Assembly: GCA_017395715.1 (NCBI GenBank)
Contig: JAFQNZ010000094.1
Coordinates: 1-6,789 of the forward strand
Direction of reading: 5' to 3'
Source of the DNA: Clostridia bacterium
GTDB taxonomy: Bacteria > Bacillota > Clostridia > Oscillospirales > CAG-272
DNA: 6,789 nucleotides
This document shows, piece by piece, positions 1 through 4,374 of this stretch; the first letter of the stretch is position 1, and every line of letters starts with the position of its first letter. The notes below the pieces were generated by a model. That model was not told where the DNA came from. It searched no databases and saw only the letters and a list, made by a program, of their open reading frames with translations. Made by a program: the position numbers and the translations under genes.

Positions 1-1
1 G

Positions 2-559
2 GACGAGGAAAACGGAAATGCGGTAAGATATGCCGTTGCGGACGTAAAAGCGGCGTTTGACGCATATCAGGGTGGTGAAGATCTTTATAACGCACAGCCT
101 CCTGCGGGATCGACCGCGATGAACGTTGATTTTCATCCTACGGCTGCAGGGCACGATTTGCTCACCGTTACATTCAAACAGACGTTCTCACTCTATGAGA
201 TCGTACCTCACGAATGTGAGCATACAGGTGGCACGGCAACTTGCAAGGACAAGGCGATTTGTGTGATGTGCGGCGAAGAATACGGCGGTAATCCTCCGCA
301 TATTGACGCGGACGAAAATGGTAAGTGCGATATTTGCAATCATGAAGCAGGTGGTTCAAGCGTGGATGATCCCACAGATAATGGCGATCATGAAGCAGGT
401 GATTTAGGCGCGGATGATCCCACAAATACCGGCTATCCCACCAATTATGACGGACTCGAAACTTGGGTGACCGTTCTCATCGCAGTTGGTTCCGCTCTCG
501 TTCTCGCCGGCGGCGGTTTCGCGGTATATTGGTTTGTGATCCGCAAGAGAAGGAGATAA
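2..559 (+). CDS. C-terminal part of a membrane-anchored surface protein, probable SGNH/GDSL hydrolase with Cys-rich tail (5' end outside window)
   Basis: The frame is open from the first bases, so the ATG at 119 is internal and the true start lies upstream; 185 residues are visible. Residues about 43-51 read DFHPTAAGH, which matches block V of SGNH/GDSL esterases (the DxxHP...GH motif carrying the catalytic Asp and His); the nucleophile Ser block would be off-window. A Cys-rich stretch follows, with Cys at about 72, 81, 87, 90, 109 and 112, in a C-HTGGTATC...CxxC...DADENGKCDIC pattern often seen in clostridial surface proteins and possibly metal binding. Next comes an acidic linker of two 16-residue repeats, then a hydrophobic helix (about 155-180) ending in RKRRR, a membrane anchor with the protein outside. 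No LPXTG motif is present. The hydrolase call rests on one motif, so the specific substrate is unknown; the surface and membrane-anchor reading is firmer. Confidence 0.65.
   Translation, partial: DEENGNAVRYAVADVKAAFDAYQGGEDLYNAQPPAGSTAMNVDFHPTAAGHDLLTVTFKQTFSLYEIVPHECEHTGGTATCKDKAICVMCGEEYGGNPPHIDADENGKCDICNHEAGGSSVDDPTDNGDHEAGDLGADDPTNTGYPTNYDGLETWVTVLIAVGSALVLAGGGFAVYWFVIRKRRR
339..434 (+). repeat. Two tandem 48-bp in-frame repeats in the surface protein linker
   Basis: Units at 339-386 and 387-434 both begin ATCATGAAGCAGGTG and contain GGATGATCCCACA. They encode NHEAGGSSVDDPTDNG and DHEAGDLGADDPTNTG, an acidic 16-residue spacer between the Cys-rich module and the membrane helix. The exact 48-bp period keeps the frame, so copy number could vary between strains and change the distance of the enzyme head from the membrane. 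Confidence 0.85.
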
Positions 560-634
560 TTTGATTCAGACGGAATAGAGACATTAGAATTAAAAAGATT
601 ACGCCATCATTCCACTCGGAGCGATGGCTAACGT

Positions 635-664
635 AAAAAAAGGCCGTCGAAAGACGGTCTTTTT
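635..664 (+). terminator. Rho-independent terminator of the surface protein gene
   Basis: GGCCGTC (642-648), loop GAAA (649-652) and GACGGTC (653-659) form a tight 7-bp stem with a stable tetraloop, followed by five T (660-664). An A run (635-641) precedes the stem, extending it with A-T pairs and making it potentially bidirectional. It lies about 75 bp after the stop codon at 557-559. Confidence 0.9.
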
Positions 665-912
665 GGTCAGATGTGACTTGTTTCAGCGAAGCTGAAACGC
701 TTACGAACCTTGGTTTGCGCCATCGCTCAGCAGTATCGAAACTTCACCGTAGCGCAAACCTCAGTTCTAAGCCGAAAAAAGCGTCACACTCGTCAGCTTT
801 AAAACCACATGCTCAAGCGCCAAAACACTATTTATGCCTATGGCTTACCGTACCAGACCTTCTCTGAAATACTCAGATAATGAACCCAACCCCTGCAAAC
901 ACACATTAACAC
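665..912. other. Gene-free convergent intergenic interval with short inverted repeats
   Basis: No convincing coding sequence is seen here; the short open frames lack ribosome binding sites and recognisable protein. There are two clear inverted repeats: GTTTCAGC/GCTGAAAC at 680-687 and 691-698 with a 3-nt GAA loop, and GGTTTGCGC/GCGCAAACC at 712-720 and 752-760. In addition AGCGATGGC at 620-628 is the reverse complement of 719-727. The GTTTC..GAAAC hairpin resembles one at 3399-3416 in the other gene-free region. Confidence 0.6.
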
Positions 913-957
913 AAAAAACCCTTACAGCGGATGCTTTGATGCTGCTGTAAGAGGTTT
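913..957 (-). terminator. Terminator of the SipW operon
   Basis: CTTACAGC (921-928) pairs with GCTGTAAG (944-951), and the stem continues with AAACC (916-920) against GGTTT (953-957) after one bulged A (952). On the minus strand the stem is followed by a run of six T (913-918). It lies about 65 bp beyond the stop of the last operon gene. The + strand side is also T-rich, so it may terminate in both directions. Confidence 0.8.
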
Positions 958-1023
958 CTTGTGTTTGATAAAACGATTTTTATTTTTTGATTACATCAAA
1001 TGAACTGTTCGTTTCGCCAACTA

Positions 1024-1665
1024 TTACAGATGCCATGTTTCTACGTCGATCGAATATGGAAGGGTATTTGGATCGGCGTTTACTCCCCAATCCGAAAGAC
1101 TTCTTACCTTGGCATACCCTACATAACTTACAGTTGCATCCCATTGATCCGTCTTTACGAGAATGGTTTTATACACAAGAATTTCATTTTCCGTTCCTAC
1201 GGTCGTTGATAAATAGTTCGATGAAAAGGTGTAGGAATAATACTCGGTGTCCGATATTTTTTGTATGCAGTAATATAATCCGTGTGTATTGTTTTTGGGG
1301 TCGAGTATAAACTTTAAGTTGCCCCCTGTAATCTTTTGATTCGAGTAGATTACCGGTTGACTGTTCAAATAATTGTGTATTAAAGTACCGGTGGGTTCAT
1401 TAAGCCCATAGCCCTTTTGCCCTGTATTCAATATAAGGTCAACTAAAGTATAATGATCTCCGCCAAGCTCGCTTTCTGTGTTACTGCCGCCGGGAAGAAT
1501 TTCTTCAGGTGAGTATTCAAAGTCATTCAAGGGAATAGAAAGCTCCAAGTTGCCGGGAGTGGGGCCTATGGTGGCATATTTCCATGTAGCGTAGGCTCCT
1601 CCGACCGAAAGTAAAAACAAAAAGCAAAGGAGAGCCGCAGACGTACGAAATATACTTTTAATCAT
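1024..1665 (-). CDS. Secreted protein with SipW-dependent-type signal peptide (second substrate of the operon)
   Basis: A 213-residue protein. The start is set at ATG 1665, preceded by GGAG (1676-1679) with 9-nt spacing, rather than at in-frame upstream ATGs lying inside the signal peptidase gene. This start overlaps the peptidase stop by 8 nt (ATGATTAA), implying translational coupling. Residues 1-26 form a basic-hydrophobic signal ending VGGAYA, followed by TWKYA: the GG-x-YA-TW pattern typical of SipW-processed TasA/CalY-type proteins, with probable cleavage after Ala26. The mature part (about 187 residues) is polar, rich in Asn, Thr, Ser and Tyr, with motifs such as ILPGGSNTESELGG and YGLNEPTGTLI; it has no further membrane helix and no sortase motif. 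It does not resemble the first operon protein beyond the signal peptide. A matrix or surface role is inferred from signal type and context; the body is not assigned to a family. Confidence 0.8.
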   Translation of the reverse strand: MIKSIFRTSAALLCFLFLLSVGGAYATWKYATIGPTPGNLELSIPLNDFEYSPEEILPGGSNTESELGGDHYTLVDLILNTGQKGYGLNEPTGTLIHNYLNSQPVIYSNQKITGGNLKFILDPKNNTHGLYYCIQKISDTEYYSYTFSSNYLSTTVGTENEILVYKTILVKTDQWDATVSYVGYAKVRSLSDWGVNADPNTLPYSIDVETWHL

Positions 1666-2500
1666 CGTATGTTTCTCCATTGGCTTCGATTTCGTCTTCT
1701 TGGTGCGTTTGGGTGTTTTGAGATGCAAGAAGAATCGTCAATCGTTCCATACGCGCCTTCTCCATTTTTTTCTCCAATACCGGAAATACAATCATAGCTG
1801 TTACAATCAACAACACACAAAGCCATCCCGGCGGAGATTGCATAAAGAGAATGAAGCTACCGATAAAGGGCGTTCGGTTTCCCCGATAGATACCACGCAT
1901 CTGTTCATAGAGAACAGGAAAACGGTCCGGGTGTTCAACTGCATCGCCTTGCAATCGAAAATAACGGCAATCGGGATGCGCGGCATTCGGCTCTTGAATC
2001 TCAACAATACGGTGAACAAGCAGGATACCGTCTACTTCATAGACAACGATGTCGTATAGTTCCAACTCCATTTCGTCCGGAAGCTTTTCGATTTGGATAA
2101 GATCAAAGGATTGAATCTGGTCATCGAGATGGTTTTGATCCAAATAAGCATTGGACGGATGCTTTTGCGCCATTGATCCCGTTTGAACAACGCGAAAGCT
2201 TGGCAATGTGCCGCAATGGGAATTTTCAGTGTAGCGTATCCAAATTGAACTTATGAACATCAAAACGAAAATCAAACAGATTGTACAGGAAAAGGCATAG
2301 TTGGCAATTTTTAGATATTTATTCTGTTTTTTTGATTTTTTCTTTGCATCATCCGCAAGGATCTGTTCATCATCTAATCCACCCCGAATAACACGCAAGG
2401 AGAGTTTCATAATGAAATAGATACAACCTGCTGAAAGAGCTATCAACAAAACGAAAACGATTAGGCAAAGAAAAAAGACATAAAGTTCATATTGCTCCAT
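1658..2500 (-). CDS. sipW: SipW-type (ER-type) signal peptidase I
   Basis: A 280-residue membrane serine protease expected to remove the signal peptides of the two flanking secreted proteins. Hydrophobic segments lie at about 5-32, 67-88 and 224-243. The catalytic domain shows TGSM (107-110, nucleophile Ser109), YDIVVY then LVHRIVEI (His163) and LQGDAVEHPD (GDA 185-187). His in place of the Lys of ordinary bacterial signal peptidase I marks the ER/archaeal/SipW class with a Ser-His mechanism. Compared with Bacillus SipW it has an extra N-terminal helix followed by a charged cytosolic segment, and a charged tail after the last helix. ATG 2500 is preferred over TTG 2506 because AAGG lies 6 nt upstream of the ATG. 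The gene follows the TasA-like gene after about 87 bp holding a hairpin, and its stop overlaps the start of the next gene. The symbol is used by family analogy. Confidence 0.9.
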   Translation of the reverse strand: MEQYELYVFFLCLIVFVLLIALSAGCIYFIMKLSLRVIRGGLDDEQILADDAKKKSKKQNKYLKIANYAFSCTICLIFVLMFISSIWIRYTENSHCGTLPSFRVVQTGSMAQKHPSNAYLDQNHLDDQIQSFDLIQIEKLPDEMELELYDIVVYEVDGILLVHRIVEIQEPNAAHPDCRYFRLQGDAVEHPDRFPVLYEQMRGIYRGNRTPFIGSFILFMQSPPGWLCVLLIVTAMIVFPVLEKKMEKARMERLTILLASQNTQTHQEDEIEANGETYDD

Positions 2501-2538
2501 TTTCAACCTTGTAAAATCCTAAATAACTAAATAATTGA

Positions 2539-2577
2539 TAAGCGGCAAGAAGATCGCGCTGAACACCTTGCCGCTTA
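2539..2577 (-). promoter_or_regulatory. Intercistronic hairpin between first operon gene and signal peptidase gene
   Basis: AAGCGGCAAG (2540-2549) and CTTGCCGCTT (2567-2576) form a perfect 10-bp GC-rich stem, extended by one T-A pair, with a 17-nt loop. On the minus strand it is followed only by a broken T-rich stretch (ATCAATTATTTAG), so it is a weak terminator or an RNA-stability hairpin. It begins 10 nt after the stop of the TasA-like gene. I infer that it lowers expression of the peptidase and second substrate relative to the first gene. Confidence 0.65.
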
Positions 2578-2587
2578 AATATAATTC

Positions 2588-3223
2588 TTATGAGGTGACT
2601 GTTCCGTCGGTAACACGTGCAACAATATTGCCGTTGAGGACTTCACGGAATGCGTCGTGTTCAGACTTCAGATCCTGCACAAATGTTTGACTCAGAGCAA
2701 TCTGCGCTTTCAATGCAGTTTCATCCAAAGTGTAAGTGAAGCTACCGTCCTCTTCCTCATTCCAAGTAACATTCGGGCTAAATACGCCGTCAGAGGCGTT
2801 GGTAAAGGTAAAGATGCTCGTAGGGGTTCCATCGGCGGAATAATTGCCTTCTGCATCTATTTTGTACTCCATGGTGGTAGTGGTACCGAAGTACAATTCA
2901 GAAGGAACCGCGTTGTCCTTGATATTTTGCGGTGCATTGTCGGCAGGAGTGAAGGTGACCCTTAAAAAGATGGCTTCACTGTTGTTAGAGCTGAACAGCA
3001 GTGCTGCCTCGTGGTCTGTATTAAGCTGATCTATGGTCAGTACCAGATTGCTTTCAATCTTGTATGTACCATTCGCACCGGTCAACTCTGCATTGGCAAT
3101 CGTAACCTTTGCCTCGGCAAAAGCATCCGCGATATCATTCGTACCGGCATAGGTCCAAGTCGCATAGACCCCGCCAACCGTGATGCAGAGCAGCAAGGCA
3201 ATCAAAACATTTAATCTTCTCAT
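2588..3223 (-). CDS. TasA/CalY-like secreted protein with SipW-dependent-type signal peptide
   Basis: A 211-residue protein, first gene of the operon. ATG 3223 is chosen over the adjacent TTG at 3226 because AGGAGG lies 8 nt upstream of it. The signal MRRLNVLIALLLCITVGGVYA ends in the GG-x-YA-TW pattern of SipW substrates, with cleavage expected after Ala21. The mature part (about 190 residues) has few basic residues, is rich in Thr, Asn, Asp and Ala, and alternates short polar/hydrophobic stretches consistent with a beta-sandwich; no second membrane helix or LPXTG motif is present. In Bacillus, proteins of this kind (TasA, CalY/camelysin) form matrix fibres. The strongest promoter and ribosome binding site in the operon and the hairpin after the gene fit an abundant structural protein. 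Fibre formation is inferred from the signal type and neighbours, not from a recognised TasA domain motif. Confidence 0.8.
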   Translation of the reverse strand: MRRLNVLIALLLCITVGGVYATWTYAGTNDIADAFAEAKVTIANAELTGANGTYKIESNLVLTIDQLNTDHEAALLFSSNNSEAIFLRVTFTPADNAPQNIKDNAVPSELYFGTTTTMEYKIDAEGNYSADGTPTSIFTFTNASDGVFSPNVTWNEEEDGSFTYTLDETALKAQIALSQTFVQDLKSEHDAFREVLNGNIVARVTDGTVTS

Positions 3224-3255
3224 CAATTGTTCCTCCTATAAAATTCAGTACTTGC

Positions 3256-3284
3256 ATTATATATCAAAAAACAACAAATGTCAA
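3256..3284 (-). promoter_or_regulatory. Perfect-consensus sigma-A promoter of the SipW operon
   Basis: On the minus strand TTGACA (3279-3284), a 17-bp spacer and TATAAT (3256-3261) match the consensus exactly. Transcription would begin near 3249, giving a leader of about 25 nt that carries the ribosome binding site at 3231-3236. A CGATA/TATCG inverted repeat (3294-3298 and 3310-3314) lies just upstream of the -35 and could bind a regulator, but this is weak. Confidence 0.9.
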
Positions 3285-3325
3285 GCGGGTAACCGATATT
3301 TTTTGTTTGTATCGTGCAAAAGAGC

Positions 3326-3376
3326 TTATTTTTTTGAAAAAAGAAAAAAATAATTCCCAAATTATAGATTTTTTTG
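3326..3376. other. AT-tract region upstream of the SipW operon promoter
   Basis: TTATTTTTTT (3326-3335) and AAAAAAATAA (3344-3353) form a perfect 10-bp AT inverted repeat around a purine spacer, and another T7 run lies at 3370-3376. It sits 40-90 bp upstream of the -35 box. It could be curved DNA, an UP-like element or a nucleoid-protein site; no gene is seen in it. Confidence 0.4.
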
Positions 3377-3397
3377 TTCGGTCGGTTTGATGCAGCC

Positions 3398-3654
3398 TGT
3401 TTCGGCAAAGCGAAACACTCCAATCGGCGCAGCCCTCCGCCGGCGCCCCCAAATACGTGACCGGACTTGCGAACCGTTTGTTTGATCAAGCGCGGCCCTC
3501 CGCCGGCGCAAGGTCTTTGCGAGCGCAAATCACAGATTCACACGCGCAAAGACCAGCTTTGGGCGGTCTCACATCGCGAAAACAGCCCACCGGGCTGTTT
3601 TCACTTGCTCGCCCTACAACCCCAAGAGTTGCTTCGCAACACTTGGGGTTGTAG
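3398..3654. repeat. Dense cluster of hairpins and direct repeats in a gene-free region
   Basis: No credible gene is found between 3285 and 3725. The stretch contains, in order: GTTTCG/CGAAAC (3399-3404, 3411-3416); a 20-bp direct repeat at 3427-3446 and 3490-3509 sharing GCCCTCCGCCGGCGC with one difference; GGTCTTTGCG/CGCAAAGACC (3512-3521, 3545-3554); AAAACAGCCC/GGGCTGTTTT (3579-3588, 3592-3601) with a 3-nt loop; and a 41-nt hairpin at 3614-3654. It is GC-richer than the AT tract beside it. The AAAACAGCCC hairpin ends in a T run and could terminate + strand transcripts. The cluster could be an intergenic palindromic element or a structured RNA; no promoter was recognised for it. Confidence 0.65.
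3614..3654. repeat. Near-perfect 41-nt hairpin
   Basis: CTACAACCCCAAG (3614-3626) pairs perfectly with CTTGGGGTTGTAG (3642-3654). After a single A-A mismatch (3627/3641) the stem continues with GTTGC/GCAAC (3628-3632, 3636-3640) around a TTC loop: 18 pairs and one mismatch. There is no T run on either side, so it is not a standard terminator. Confidence 0.85.
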
Positions 3655-3657
3655 TAT

Positions 3658-3707
3658 GGTCGCTGGTTCAAAGCAAATTACACAAAATAAAAAATGCAAA
3701 CCGACAA
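3658..3707 (+). repeat. Decayed inverted copy of the tRNA-Pro 3' half and its flank
   Basis: Read on the + strand, 3658-3671 (GGTCGCTGGTTCAA) matches the T-arm of the minus-strand tRNA-Pro (3744-3757) at 13 of 14 positions. The next 17 positions match at about 8, and the following 18 match perfectly. All three blocks share one centre of symmetry (3707.5), so 3658-3757 is a 100-bp imperfect palindrome without insertions. This copy cannot fold as a T-arm because the 3' side of the stem is lost. Confidence 0.65.
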
Positions 3708-3726
3708 ATGTCGGTTTGCATTTTTT
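3689..3726 (-). terminator. Terminator of tRNA-Pro (bidirectional, abuts CCA end)
   Basis: A perfect palindrome: ATGCAAACCGACA (3694-3706) pairs with TGTCGGTTTGCAT (3709-3721), extended by A6/T6 on the two sides to an 18-bp stem. Both strands end in a T run, so it can terminate in both directions. On the minus strand it begins at the last base of the tRNA CCA end. It may also end transcripts from the deformylase operon upstream, which has no clear terminator of its own. Confidence 0.88.
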
Positions 3727-3801
3727 GGTCTGAGTGACTGGACTTGAACCAGCGGCCTCTACCACCCCAAGGTAGCGCGCTACCAACTGCGCCACACCCA
3801 G
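3726..3801 (-). tRNA. tRNA-Pro (anticodon GGG)
   Basis: Full cloverleaf on the minus strand. The acceptor CTGGGTG (3801-3795) pairs with CACTCAG (3736-3730) with one G-T wobble. The D-stem is GCGC/GCGC with the AGTTGGTA loop. The anticodon stem is CTACC/GGTAG with loop TTGGGGT, giving anticodon GGG at 3768-3766. The T-stem GCTGG/CCAGT has loop TTCAAGT. The discriminator base is A (3729) and CCA is encoded at 3728-3726. GGG reads CCC and CCU proline codons. Confidence 0.95.
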
Positions 3802-3820
3802 ATATTCCTGCGATTTTTAT

Positions 3821-3848
3821 CTGATTTTGAGGTATCCTCTCGAATCAG
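3821..3848 (-). promoter_or_regulatory. Hairpin in the 5' leader of the tRNA transcript
   Basis: CTGATT (3821-3826) pairs with AATCAG (3843-3848), and an inner GAGG/CCTC stem (3829-3832, 3836-3839) closes a 3-nt loop. It would lie at the very 5' end of the pre-tRNA transcript, about 20 nt before the mature 5' end, so RNase P would remove it. Confidence 0.5.
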
Positions 3849-3855
3849 CCTATGT

Positions 3856-3884
3856 ATTCTATCACAGGAAAAAGAATTTGTCAA
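3856..3884 (-). promoter_or_regulatory. Sigma-A promoter of tRNA-Pro
   Basis: On the minus strand TTGACA (3879-3884), a 17-bp spacer and TAGAAT (3856-3861), one mismatch from consensus in total. Transcription would start near 3849, about 48 nt before the mature tRNA. Confidence 0.88.
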
Positions 3885-3946
3885 TATCTTTTTTGCAAAA
3901 AATATGAAAAATGTCAGTTATTTTTTTGGTTAAGTTGCGCAAGCGT

Positions 3947-4363
3947 CTATATCAAAATCCCGTCGCAGTGATCGACCTCATGCTGAATGATCTGCGCGGT
4001 AAAGCCCGAAAAAGTTTTCACGCGGATCTTCATGTCAGCGGTCTGATACTGCACTTTGATCGACTGGTAGCGTTTGCACTTACGCGGACCGCCAAGGAGC
4101 GAAAGACACCCCTCCTCGGTCTCAAAAGGTTTCTCTTTTTTGAGAATCACGGGGTTAAACATCGTCATGTAACTGCCGTCATCGCACACAAAGGCAATGA
4201 TGCGCTTTCGCACGCCGATCATATTCGCCGCCATGCCCACGCAGCTTTCCTTGTGCGCCATCAGCGTATCGAGAAGATCCTGTGCCACAGCAAGATCATC
4301 CTTTGTCGCTTCCTCCGACTTCCCTGCCAAAAAGACAGGATCGTGCATCAATTCTTTTACCAT
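3947..4363 (-). CDS. Short, divergent peptide deformylase (Def family)
   Basis: A 138-residue cytosolic metalloprotein related to peptide deformylase, which removes formyl from the N-terminal Met of new proteins. All three family motifs are recognisable: motif 1 GMAANMIG (43-50, usually GLAAPQxG), motif 2 EGCLS (84-88, metal-binding Cys86) and motif 3 QHEVDH (127-132, His128 and His132 ligands, Glu129 catalytic). The metal ligands and Glu are intact, but the motif-1 Gln that helps hold the transition state is Met here. The protein stops six residues after motif 3, whereas typical deformylases of 150-180 residues have a longer C-terminal part. ATG 4363 is preferred because AGAGG lies 5 nt upstream; the alternative TTG 4378 overlaps the MFS gene and has no ribosome binding site. 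It follows the MFS stop by 11 nt, in the same operon. It is probably a second, specialised deformylase rather than the housekeeping one (inference). Confidence 0.85.
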   Translation of the reverse strand: MVKELMHDPVFLAGKSEEATKDDLAVAQDLLDTLMAHKESCVGMAANMIGVRKRIIAFVCDDGSYMTMFNPVILKKEKPFETEEGCLSLLGGPRKCKRYQSIKVQYQTADMKIRVKTFSGFTAQIIQHEVDHCDGILI

Positions 4364-4374
4364 ACCAACCTCTG

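Noticed and set aside
174..425. Minus-strand open frame with a repeated protein motif
   Set aside because: The repeat is the antisense of the 48-bp tandem repeat in the + strand surface protein gene, and no start signals support it.
119..559. Treating the ATG at 119 as the start of the left gene
   Set aside because: The same frame is open back to base 2, no ribosome binding site precedes 119, and the SGNH block V motif just after it needs the upstream part of the domain.
440..559. LPXTG sortase signal at the end of the surface protein
   Set aside because: A C-terminal helix and basic tail are present but no LPXTG-like motif precedes them, so a plain membrane anchor is the better reading.
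1666..1728. Longer N-terminus for the last SipW-operon gene (ATG at 1728 or 1680)
   Set aside because: These starts lie inside the signal peptidase gene without a good ribosome binding site and would put about 20 charged residues before the signal peptide; GGAG before ATG 1665 is well placed.
2539..2577. Riboswitch or full terminator between the first two SipW-operon genes
   Set aside because: It is a single simple hairpin without a T run or any conserved aptamer pattern that I recognise.
3398..3660. Possible CRISPR array because of repeated palindromic units
   Set aside because: Only one direct repeat pair is present, with no third copy and no regular spacers; the other hairpins differ from one another in sequence.
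3457..3795. Several overlapping open frames of 60-90 codons on both strands across the hairpin island and tRNA
   Set aside because: They run through hairpins, the terminator and the tRNA gene, have no ribosome binding sites, and their products reflect the repeats and tRNA sequence rather than a protein.
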